A stretch of 64,000 bases of DNA from Nocardia sp. XZ_19_385 (GTDB taxonomy: Bacteria; Actinomycetota; Actinomycetes; Mycobacteriales; Mycobacteriaceae), in the NCBI RefSeq assembly GCF_015355755.1, contig NZ_JACVEE010000002.1:930001-994000 (forward strand). The letters are read 5' to 3'. The stretch's first letter is position 1, and each line of letters starts with the position of its first letter. A model generated the notes under the pieces. That model was not told the DNA's origin. It was given only the letters and a program-made list of their open reading frames with translations, and made no database searches. Positions 17,774-25,160 of the stretch are shown piece by piece. The position numbers and the translations under genes were made by a program.

Positions 17774-17789
17774 CATACCGATCGGTATG
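17774..17789. promoter_or_regulatory. Perfect 16-base palindrome, TetR-type operator candidate
   Basis: CATACCGATCGGTATG is a perfect palindrome about 76 bases upstream of the DUF4189 gene. The form (two ATACCGA arms) is typical of TetR-family operators. No TetR gene is adjacent, so the regulator would act in trans. Confidence 0.55.
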
Positions 17790-17864
17790 CGTTATTTGGA
17801 CAAATCGGATGTCTCGGTAAAGATCTCGGCCGGGTCGGGATTTCTTCTGCAGTGGGAGTACTGA

Positions 17865-18287
17865 ATGTCATTGTCGCGCAAAGCAGCCCTGGTTGCGGTC
17901 GCCACGATCGCGCTGGCTACGGCCGGGGCCGGTGCGGCACAGGCCGAGCCGGGGCCGGACGGGAGTTTGTACGGCTCGTTCGCGTTGAACGAGCGGAACG
18001 GCGACTCCGGATGGGGCGCGAACTACCCGGACTGGGCGGCGTCGGATGCCAGGGCGCTGGAGGAGTGCGGCAGCGCCGACTGCGTCATCGTCGTGCGCTT
18101 CCAGGACGAGTGTGCCGCTATCGCGGTGAATTCCGACAACGAGTGGATCGAGGGCTACGGCCCCACCCTTCGGCTCGCCGAACTGACCGCGATCCGCAAT
18201 CTCGGGCCGCTCGATCCGCCGTTCCCGAACTTCGGTAGCGCGGCGCCCAAGACCGCCGAGATCCTGATCTCGGCGTGCGCCAACTGA
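17865..18287 (+). CDS. Secreted DUF4189 protein
   Basis: 140 residues with a clear Sec signal peptide (positively charged start, hydrophobic core to about residue 24, cleavage after AQA near 27). The mature part, with the YGSFALNERNGDSGWGANYPDWAASDARALEECG pattern and paired cysteines (ECGSADC, DEC, SAC), matches DUF4189, small secreted proteins common in mycolic-acid actinomycetes and of unknown function. The ATG has GTGGGAG upstream. A perfect palindrome upstream suggests TetR control. Confidence 0.85.
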   Translation: MSLSRKAALVAVATIALATAGAGAAQAEPGPDGSLYGSFALNERNGDSGWGANYPDWAASDARALEECGSADCVIVVRFQDECAAIAVNSDNEWIEGYGPTLRLAELTAIRNLGPLDPPFPNFGSAAPKTAEILISACAN

Positions 18288-18419
18288 CGAACCGATAGGC
18301 AGGACAGGGGTGTTCGCGCTGCGGCGCGGGCACCCCTTCGCGCTGGATGCGGCGGAAAATCCTTCGACCGCGGGAACGGTGCGGACGTAGGCTGGCGCGA
18401 TCTTCTGGAGGGGATGTCC

Positions 18420-19511
18420 ATGTCTACTTTGTCCGTCACTGTCGAAAAGCTGGTTGTCCACCCGCATGCCAATGCCGACCGGCTCGAGCTGGCCCAGGTC
18501 GGGTTGTATCGCGCCGTGGTCGCCAAAGGGGAGTTCGCGACCGGCGATTACGCGCTGTACATCCCGGAGCAGGCGATCCTGCCCGAGGCGCTGATCGAGG
18601 AGCTCGGGCTGACCGGGAAACTGGCGGGCGCACAACGCAATCGGGTGAAGACGGTGCGGCTGCGCGGTGAGGTGTCGCAGGGCATCGTGTGCCGGCCCGC
18701 GGCACTGGACGGCGTCGATCTGGCCCGGGCCGAGGCCGAGCGGACGGACTTCGCCGAGTTGCTCGGGGTCATCAAGTGGGTGCCGCCGATTCCGGTCGCC
18801 ATGTCCGGGCAGGTGGAGTCCGCCCCGGAGCTGATCCGGTGGATCGATGTGGAAAACATCAAGCGGTACCCGGGGATCTTCGAACCGGGCGAAGCGGTGG
18901 TCGCCACCGAGAAGATCCACGGCAGCGCCTGCCTCATGACCTACCTCCGCGCAGGCGACCGAGTTCAGGTGTCCTCCAAGGGCGTCGGTGGCCAGTCGCT
19001 GGCGCTGGTGGCTGCCGAGGGCAACCTGTACTGGCGCGCGGTGCACCGGCACGGCTTGCTCGAAGCGGCTCGGAAGCTCAGTGCCGCAATGGGTCTCGCG
19101 CGGGTCGCGTTCTTCGGCGAGGTGTACGGCCAGGGCGTGCAGGACCTGCACTACGGCGCTGCCGCCGCGCACGACGAGACCCTCGGCTATGCGCTGTTCG
19201 ACATCGCGATCGATCCGGAACCGGAACCGGTGCGGTGGCTCAGCCATGCCGAAATCGATGCCGCACTAGGCGATCTCGGCATCTCGGTGCCCCGCGTACC
19301 GGTGCTGTACGAGGGCCCGTACGACGCCGAGGTCCTGCTCGAACTCGCCGAGGGCAAGGAAGCCGTCACCGGTACCGGTGCGAACATCCGGGAGGGCCTG
19401 GTGGTCCGGCCCGCCGTCGAGCGGTACGCACCGATCCTGGCCGGCCGCGCCATCGGGAAGATCGTGTCCAACGCGTACCTGCTCCGTGACGGCGGCACCG
19501 AATACGAGTGA
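18420..19511 (+). CDS. ATP-dependent RNA ligase, DRB0094/Rnl5 family
   Basis: About 363 residues. An N-terminal OB-like domain (1-130, starting LSVTVEKLVVHPHANADRLE) precedes a nucleotidyltransferase domain with motif I EKIHGS (adenylated Lys), motif III FFGEVYG, motif IV REGLVVRP and motif V GKIVSNAYL. This order matches the Deinococcus radiodurans DraRnl type, which seals 3'-OH/5'-phosphate nicks in RNA-containing duplexes. Two in-frame ATGs exist; the second (18420) has the better spacing from GGAGGGG. It stands alone: no kinase/phosphatase or cyclase repair partner is adjacent. It is convergent with an unknown gene. Confidence 0.87.
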   Translation: MSTLSVTVEKLVVHPHANADRLELAQVGLYRAVVAKGEFATGDYALYIPEQAILPEALIEELGLTGKLAGAQRNRVKTVRLRGEVSQGIVCRPAALDGVDLARAEAERTDFAELLGVIKWVPPIPVAMSGQVESAPELIRWIDVENIKRYPGIFEPGEAVVATEKIHGSACLMTYLRAGDRVQVSSKGVGGQSLALVAAEGNLYWRAVHRHGLLEAARKLSAAMGLARVAFFGEVYGQGVQDLHYGAAAAHDETLGYALFDIAIDPEPEPVRWLSHAEIDAALGDLGISVPRVPVLYEGPYDAEVLLELAEGKEAVTGTGANIREGLVVRPAVERYAPILAGRAIGKIVSNAYLLRDGGTEYE

Positions 19512-19523
19512 CGAACCCCGGGG

Positions 19524-20156
19524 TCAGTGGGTCCGCGCCCACTGCTCCGGGTCGGGGCTGCCCGCGGCAATCCAGTGCCGGTGCTCGGTGGCCGCCACCT
19601 CGTAGGCGGATTCGAAAATCGTGCCGCTGCGCCGGGTCAGCGCCTCACCCAGGAACGCGCCGGGATCTATCCAGACCGGCAACGGCGGAACTTCGACCAC
19701 CGGATGGGCCGGTGCGCCGGGCGCGACGATCGGTGTCGCATACACCCAGTTACCGTCCAGGTTGCTGGCGAAGATGTGCCCGACACCGCGGGCGAACCGC
19801 TCGAACAGGCTGTATTGCGCCACCGTCGGCGCCAATCCACCGGTCGGGAAGTGGCGCAGCAGCGCCTGTTCCAAAATCGGCAGCCGGTCCGGCCCCCAGG
19901 GTCGCGCACCGAGTTCCGGCACCTCGTCGAGGGCCAGTCGCTCCAGGTCCTCGTCCATCGCGGCGAGCCACGTGGTGAACTCCGGGTCACGCTGGCGCAG
20001 GGCATGCTGACGCAGTTCCTGCGGGCTGTATGCGACGAACTCTCCCAAATCCGGCTCCTTCGGGCGGGTGGCAGTCAGCACGGATTCTTCCCCGGGTGGC
20101 CGCCGGAACCCGGCAAGCACGGTCAGCGGCTGTGTCGGCGTCGTGTGCTGTGTCAC
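19524..20156 (-). CDS. Protein of unknown function
   Basis: 210 residues, no signal peptide, no membrane segment. I do not recognise the family. Visible features are an N-terminal stretch rich in Thr/Pro, an acidic helical middle (FTTWLAAMDEDLERLALDEVPELG), and a Pro-rich C-terminal region (VVEVPPLPVWIDPGAF). Codon use matches its neighbours. The GTG start at 20156 has GGAG upstream. It is divergent from the epimerase and convergent with RNA ligase, 12 bases apart. Confidence 0.7.
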   Translation of the reverse strand: MTQHTTPTQPLTVLAGFRRPPGEESVLTATRPKEPDLGEFVAYSPQELRQHALRQRDPEFTTWLAAMDEDLERLALDEVPELGARPWGPDRLPILEQALLRHFPTGGLAPTVAQYSLFERFARGVGHIFASNLDGNWVYATPIVAPGAPAHPVVEVPPLPVWIDPGAFLGEALTRRSGTIFESAYEVAATEHRHWIAAGSPDPEQWARTH

Positions 20157-20221
20157 TCCGCATCACATCGTCGCGCGCTGTCTCGTCCAAGGGGTACAAG
20201 CGACGAACAGGAGATGGGACG

Positions 20222-21151
20222 ATGCGAGTTCTTCTTGCCGGTGCGACCGGAGCGATCGGGCAGCCACTGATCGCGGCGCTGACCGGACGCGGTCACCAGG
20301 TGCTGGCGCTGGCGCGCAAGCCCGAAAGCCACGGACTGATCCGGGAATTGGGCGGCGAGCCGGTGACCGCCGACGTGATGGATCGGGACGGATTGTTGCG
20401 GGCGGTGCGGGGACTCCGTGCCGATGCCGTGCTGCACGAAGCGACAGCCCTGAAGGGCGTAGGCCGCAAGCTGACCGCCGACGACCCGACAAACGCGTTG
20501 CGGGACAGGGGAACCGCGCACCTATTGGCGGCGGCAGAGGTGGTCGGCGCACACCGGTTCATCACCCAGTCCCTGATCACCGGGTACGGATACTTCGATC
20601 ACGGGGACAAGCGGCTCACCGAGGACGACCCCTTCGGTGTAGAAACCGGCAGCTACGCCGACCCGGTGCTCGCGGGCTGCCGCGCCACCGAAGAGCAGGT
20701 GTTCGCGGCCGAGATCGAGGGAATCGCGTTGCGCTACGGCCTCTTCTACGGCCCGCGGGCATTCAGTGACATGTTCGCCGACCTGATGCGCAAGCGCACC
20801 CCGGTCATTCCGATGGGCGGCGGCGGGTTCGCCAGCTGGGTCCACATCGCCGACGCGGTCGAGGCGACCGTCGCCGCGCTCGAAAACGGGCGCGGCGGAC
20901 AGGCTTACAACATCGTCGACGACGTGCCGATCACCTGGCGGCAGTTCGTGGACGCGGTCGCCGCCGCGCACCACACACCGCGCGCACTGGCCATGCCCAC
21001 CTGGCTGATCCGGCTGACGGTGCCCTACCTGGCCTGCCTCATGTCCGACACCTCGATGCGGGTGTCGGCCGAAAAGGCCCGGCGCGAGCTGGATTGGACG
21101 CCGATCCATCGCTCGGTGCCCGCGGGCCTCGGGGTCGCGGCGCGCAGTTAA
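20222..21151 (+). CDS. NAD(P)-dependent epimerase/dehydratase-type SDR
   Basis: 309 residues, extended or atypical SDR. The Rossmann glycine motif GATGAIG is at 7-13 and the domain runs through TADVMDRDGLLRAVRG to a C-terminal substrate region. The usual YxxxK is not clearly present in its standard place (ITGYGYFDHGDK), as in atypical SDRs. The ATG at 20222 has GGAGATGGG upstream and begins directly at the fold, so the longer upstream frame is discarded. The stop overlaps the convergent MBL hydrolase end by 4 bases. Substrate unknown; NAD-dependent sugar or lipid modification is possible. Confidence 0.85.
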   Translation: MRVLLAGATGAIGQPLIAALTGRGHQVLALARKPESHGLIRELGGEPVTADVMDRDGLLRAVRGLRADAVLHEATALKGVGRKLTADDPTNALRDRGTAHLLAAAEVVGAHRFITQSLITGYGYFDHGDKRLTEDDPFGVETGSYADPVLAGCRATEEQVFAAEIEGIALRYGLFYGPRAFSDMFADLMRKRTPVIPMGGGGFASWVHIADAVEATVAALENGRGGQAYNIVDDVPITWRQFVDAVAAAHHTPRALAMPTWLIRLTVPYLACLMSDTSMRVSAEKARRELDWTPIHRSVPAGLGVAARS

Positions 21152-22122
21152 TTCTTGGCGGCGCGCGCGGTGACGGCGGCCAGGTCGTGGCCCGCGATCA
21201 CCTCGATGCCGGGCGGTAGCGCGTGCAGCCGGTGGATGGTGGCGAACGCCGCGTCCCGGTTGTTGTCGAAGAGCAGACCCGGCATCGGGGCCTTCTCTCG
21301 CAGCAGTTCGATCTGCAGTTTGCTCCAGACGGAGTCACCGGCCAGCAGCACCCGGGTCCCATCGTCCACAGCGAGCAGGACTCCGATGCTGCCGGGCGTA
21401 TGGCCGGAAAGATCCACCAGCACAACGGATCCGTCGCCGAACAGATCTTTGCTGCGCGCGAAGGTGAGCACCGGCGGGCCGTCCAGCTCGAACAGGTCGA
21501 AGGTGCGTTCGCGCAGCGGGCCACGCGCTACCCCGATCGGCGCGTGCGGCCCACCCAGTGCCCAATCGTGCTCCACCGCAGGAAGTTTCATCGGCACCGA
21601 GGCCGGCAAGTCGAGCAAGCCGGAAACGTGGTCCCAGTGCAGATGGGTCGGGATCACGAAATCGATGTCACCGCCCGCGATATCGCGCGCGGCGAGCGCG
21701 TCGGCCAGACCCAGCACCGGCTTGTCCGGCGCCACCAGCAGCTGAATCGGGAACGGCATTTCCGGGATCACCCGGTCGTGCACACCCGAACACAGCGCCG
21801 GATCGACCAGAAACCGGGCTCGAGGGTGCTCGATCAGGAACGCGGCCATGGTCAGCGGCAGTTCCCGCAGGCTCCGCACTCCTTCGGCAACAATCGTTTC
21901 CGGTGCCGACATGGTCGCCTGGTTGAGCACGGTGAGCCGGACGGTATTGGTCGCAGGCGGCGCATCGGCCGAGGTCAGGCCGGCCAGCAACGCAGTGTCG
22001 GGTTGCCGCGGCCGCAACAGTCGCCCCGGTGTCGCCGCCAGCGCCGCACAGCAGCGCAGCACGGTCGACAGGGTTGGTGTCCGCCCGGCTCTGGAACCAT
22101 CGGAATCTGGCACGCTTGTCAC
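21148..22122 (-). CDS. Metallo-beta-lactamase-fold hydrolase
   Basis: About 324 residues. The zinc motif THLHWDH, then SGHTPGS, GDSVW and the late GHD give the metal ligand set of an MBL-fold hydrolase, close to the lactonase/AttM-like group by the N-terminal LTVLNQATMSAPE...FLIEHPRARFLVDP pattern. Substrate unknown. The start is uncertain: the GTG at 22122 avoids overlap with the S4 gene, a GTG or ATG upstream to 22194 would overlap it, and the fold itself begins near residue 60. It probably forms an operon with the S4 gene. Confidence 0.8.
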   Translation of the reverse strand: MTSVPDSDGSRAGRTPTLSTVLRCCAALAATPGRLLRPRQPDTALLAGLTSADAPPATNTVRLTVLNQATMSAPETIVAEGVRSLRELPLTMAAFLIEHPRARFLVDPALCSGVHDRVIPEMPFPIQLLVAPDKPVLGLADALAARDIAGGDIDFVIPTHLHWDHVSGLLDLPASVPMKLPAVEHDWALGGPHAPIGVARGPLRERTFDLFELDGPPVLTFARSKDLFGDGSVVLVDLSGHTPGSIGVLLAVDDGTRVLLAGDSVWSKLQIELLREKAPMPGLLFDNNRDAAFATIHRLHALPPGIEVIAGHDLAAVTARAAKN

Positions 22123-22150
22123 CGTAGGTGATCTAGGTGAATCCGGAGAA

Positions 22151-22543
22151 CTATTCGGCCCGGCCCAGCAGCCGATCTGTTTCGCGGCGCTCACGTTTGG
22201 TGGGCCGGCCCGAGCCGCGGTCGCGCACCGGCAGACTCGCGAGCACTTCCTTCGGCGGCGGGGGCGGGCTGCGATCGATCAGGCACTGCGCGGCGACCGG
22301 AGGACCGACGCGCTTGGTGACAATGCGCTCCACGATCACGATGCGTTCGAGACCGCCGCCGCGGATCCGGATCTCATCACCGAGTTTCACGGTTTGGGCG
22401 GGCTTCGCCGTGGCGCCGTTGACGCGGACGTGACCGCCCCGGCACGCCTCGGCGGCGGCTGAACGGGTCTTGAAAAGACGCACCGCCCAGGTCCACGCGT
22501 CGACGCGGGCCTGGACGGGAGCAATCCGTTCGGTAGGGGGCAC
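22151..22543 (-). CDS. S4-domain RNA-binding protein (HslR/RqcP-like)
   Basis: 130 residues. Residues 13-60 (RVDAWTWAVRLFKTRSAAAEACRGGHVRVNG) form a standard S4 RNA-binding domain, followed by a basic tail rich in Arg. Size and order fit the Hsp15/HslR group, which binds stalled 50S subunits carrying peptidyl-tRNA. The GTG start at 22543 follows the NlpC/P60 stop by 9 bases, so the two may be cotranscribed. Confidence 0.88.
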   Translation of the reverse strand: MPPTERIAPVQARVDAWTWAVRLFKTRSAAAEACRGGHVRVNGATAKPAQTVKLGDEIRIRGGGLERIVIVERIVTKRVGPPVAAQCLIDRSPPPPPKEVLASLPVRDRGSGRPTKRERRETDRLLGRAE

Positions 22544-22552
22544 CCCTACAAA

Positions 22553-23209
22553 TTAAACGACGCGGCGTGCCGTGACGACCTGGTCGGGCCGCAGCTGGGT
22601 GTAGGACACCGGGGTGCCGGACTGGACCGCGTTGAGCAGCTTGCCGTCGCCGGCGTAGATGCCGACGTGGCCGCCGCCGTTGGTGATGACGATGTCGCCG
22701 GGCTGTAGGTTCTTGAAGGCCACCGGCGCGCCGACGTGCGACTGCTCGAAGCTGGTGCGCGGCAGTTCGATTCCGGCCTGCTTGTAGGCCCACTGGACCA
22801 GACCCGAGCAGTCGAAGTTGTACGGGCCCGAGGCACCCCAGGAGTACGCGGCGCCGACCTTGGTCTTGGCGGCGTCCAGCGCGATGTCGGCCGGGGAGGA
22901 GGACGGGGCATCCCACGGGAGGGCCATGCCCGGATCGGGCAGGGTGCCGAGAGAGGACGGCGGAACCGAGGACAGCGCCTGACCCAGCTGCTTGCCGAGA
23001 TCCTGGGCCTGCGCCTCGAACTCTTGCGGCACCGGGACATCGAAGTCGCCGATACCGGGGACGTTGATCGTCGCGGCCTGCGCCTGAATGGCGGGCATCG
23101 CGCCGGTCGTAGCAATTGCGCCCATGACGATGGCGCCCTTTACGGACTTCGGAACCCGAGATTCCCGCTGCAAGCTGTGTCTACCCACCGAGCTGAGTCT
23201 CCGTTTCAT
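22553..23209 (-). CDS. Secreted NlpC/P60 peptidoglycan endopeptidase
   Basis: 218 residues. A signal peptide-like N-terminus (basic, then VKGAIVMGAIATTGAMPAIQAQA) precedes a linker and the NlpC/P60 domain from about 110. Catalytic Cys134 (NFDCSGL) and His181 (HVGIY) are present. This matches short cell-wall hydrolases of the RipB/RipD type that cut peptide stems. The ATG at 23209 has GGTGGAG upstream. A GC-rich leader of about 200 bases precedes it, without recognisable c-di-AMP riboswitch features. Confidence 0.9.
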   Translation of the reverse strand: MKRRLSSVGRHSLQRESRVPKSVKGAIVMGAIATTGAMPAIQAQAATINVPGIGDFDVPVPQEFEAQAQDLGKQLGQALSSVPPSSLGTLPDPGMALPWDAPSSSPADIALDAAKTKVGAAYSWGASGPYNFDCSGLVQWAYKQAGIELPRTSFEQSHVGAPVAFKNLQPGDIVITNGGGHVGIYAGDGKLLNAVQSGTPVSYTQLRPDQVVTARRVV

Positions 23210-23387
23210 ACTCCACCACCAACCGGGGACACGAGGCCCCGACGACCGATCGGTGGTGACTTCGTGGCGCCGCTTCTCTTACGAGCGACAGACTCCACTA
23301 AGTCACGAGAAGATTACGGTGCATACCCAATGTTGTCCAGCGCACACCTGCGCATGTTCTTGTGCGACAGCAAAACCCCAGGACGGG

Positions 23388-23406
23388 ACGCTGCCAGCGG
23401 CAGCGT
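23388..23406 (-). terminator. Hairpin downstream of the 85-residue gene
   Basis: ACGCTGCC-AGC-GGCAGCGT is a perfect 8-base-pair hairpin 42 bases past the stop of the leftward small gene; a run of four T follows on that strand about 14 bases later. It probably ends that transcript before the NlpC/P60 leader. Confidence 0.5.
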
Positions 23407-23447
23407 TATGGGGGTTACAACTCGATATCGCCGGGCAACTCACGCCG

Positions 23448-23705
23448 TTACCTGTTCCGCTCGGCCAGCGCGCGTTCGAGTTCGGCGATCCGGCGGCGGG
23501 CTTCGGCCAAGCCGACTTCGAGCTTGCCCAATGCCATCACCAACGGTCCGACCGCTAGATCCGCCACCAATTGCGGATCGTCGTATCCCTGCTCGATCGC
23601 GACCAGGATGTTGGATCGGATCAGCTCCGCCTGGGTGGCCCCTGCGGGCACATGCCAGGACTCGACTACCTCGGCAGTCGTATGGGGAACGGTTTCCTCG
23701 GACAC
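23448..23705 (-). CDS. Small coiled-coil protein of unknown function
   Basis: 85 residues. The C-terminal third (KLEVGLAEARRRIAELERALAERNR) has heptad-like spacing of a coiled coil; the N-terminal half is helical and acidic. No signal or membrane segment. ATG at 23705. It is divergent from the AAA ATPase gene with 160 bases between starts. I do not recognise a family. Confidence 0.7.
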   Translation of the reverse strand: MSEETVPHTTAEVVESWHVPAGATQAELIRSNILVAIEQGYDDPQLVADLAVGPLVMALGKLEVGLAEARRRIAELERALAERNR

Positions 23706-23868
23706 CGCCCCAGGTTAGTAGCATCGCGCAGCGATTCAATGGGGGGCGGTGGTCGGGCGACGGGTGGGCAAGACTTCCGTGGCAATGGCAAGGACAAAAT
23801 TGTCGCGTCTAGGAGAGTTCGTAGATTGCCTGAGAGAAAACGGACTTCAAGCGCTACGGTGTCAGAGT

Positions 23869-25050
23869 ATGGACCCCGTGCGGAATCCGTATGCTCCCGG
23901 AGCCGGCCAGCGCCCACCCGAACTGGCCGGGCGCGATAAGCAACTCACCGCTTTCGACATCGTGCTGGAACGCATCGCGCGCGGTCGCCCGGAACGCAGC
24001 GTCATGCTCACCGGATTGCGCGGCGTCGGAAAAACGGTGCTGCTCAACCAGCTTCGCTCCGCCGCCATCAATCGCAGTTGGGGCACCGGCAAAATCGAGG
24101 CCCGCCCCGATCAGGAACTGCGCCGCCCGCTCTCCTCCGCGCTGCACATGGCGACTCGCGCGGTCGCGATGGCGCACCGCAATCCGGAGCGCGTCGACGA
24201 CTTCCTCGGCATCCTCAAGGCTTTCGCGCTACGTTCCACCGCCGACAAGGGCATGCGGGACCGCTGGCAGCCCGGTATCGACGTCCCGGCAATCTCCGGC
24301 CGCGCCGATTCCGGCGATATCGAGATCGACCTGGTGGAGCTGCTCAAGGAAGCGGCGGCCCTGGCCAGCGATATCGGCGTCGGTATCGCGATCTTCATCG
24401 ACGAGATGCAGGATCTGGGCCCCGCCGACATCTCCGCCATCTGCGGCGCCTGCCACGAATTGAGCCAGGACGCCGCGCCTTTGATCGTGGTCGGCGCCGG
24501 GCTCCCGCACCTGCCCGCGGTGCTCTCGGCGTCGAAGAGCTACTCCGAGCGCCTGTTCAGCTATCACCGAATCGACCGCCTGGACCGGGAATCCGCGGAT
24601 CAGGCCCTGATCGCGCCGGCCCAGCGCGAGGAGGTGAAATTCACCGACGAAGCCCTGGACGCGTTGTACCAGAGAGCCGATGGCTATCCGTACTTCGTGC
24701 AGGCCTACGGCAAGGCGGCCTGGGATCAGGCGCCGGAGAGCCCGATCTCCGCCGAGGACGTCGAGGTGGCCGCGCCGACCGCGGAGGAGGAGCTGGCCGT
24801 GGGCTTCTTCGGCTCACGCTACGAGCGCGCGACACCGGCCGAGCGCGAGTACATGCGCGCCATGGCCGATCTGGCGGGCGACGACGGCCCGGTGGCGACC
24901 TCGGCGGTGGCGCAGGAGCTGGGCCGCAAACCCGCCTCCCTGTCCCCCGCGCGCGACGGTTTGATCAAGAAGGGCCTGATCTACTCGGCCGAGCGCGGCA
25001 CCATCGGCTTCACCGTTCCGCACTTCGGGCGTTATCTGCGCAGCGTCTGA
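23869..25050 (+). CDS. AAA/ORC-type ATPase with C-terminal winged helix
   Basis: 393 residues. Walker A is GLRGVGKTVL near 47-56 and Walker B IAIFIDEMQD near 180. The C-terminal part (ATPAEREYMRAMADL ... SAERGTIGFTVPHFGRYL) looks like a winged helix. This is the AAA_16/orc1-like ATPase common in actinobacteria, whose cellular role is not established. The ATG at 23869 (MDPVRNPYAPGAGQRPPEL) matches the conserved family start; the open frame upstream has no coding character. Confidence 0.85.
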   Translation: MDPVRNPYAPGAGQRPPELAGRDKQLTAFDIVLERIARGRPERSVMLTGLRGVGKTVLLNQLRSAAINRSWGTGKIEARPDQELRRPLSSALHMATRAVAMAHRNPERVDDFLGILKAFALRSTADKGMRDRWQPGIDVPAISGRADSGDIEIDLVELLKEAAALASDIGVGIAIFIDEMQDLGPADISAICGACHELSQDAAPLIVVGAGLPHLPAVLSASKSYSERLFSYHRIDRLDRESADQALIAPAQREEVKFTDEALDALYQRADGYPYFVQAYGKAAWDQAPESPISAEDVEVAAPTAEEELAVGFFGSRYERATPAEREYMRAMADLAGDDGPVATSAVAQELGRKPASLSPARDGLIKKGLIYSAERGTIGFTVPHFGRYLRSV

Positions 25051-25160
25051 TCCGCACCGGATATCGCACCCTTCAAGATCTTTCGGCCATATGCCTACCG
25101 GCGGGTAACCATAGTTCCTACACTCGGATGTGACGCTGATCACCTCCGAAGGAGGACATC

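Noticed and set aside
19524..20156. Immunity or antitoxin role for the unknown protein convergent with RNA ligase
   Set aside because: The length and context hinted at a partner, but no SMI1, antitoxin or nuclease motif is visible; the genes are convergent rather than cotranscribed.
23210..23447. c-di-AMP (ydaO) riboswitch in the leader of the NlpC/P60 gene
   Set aside because: Such leaders are common before cell-wall hydrolases in actinobacteria, but the conserved core segments could not be found; only GC hairpins are visible.
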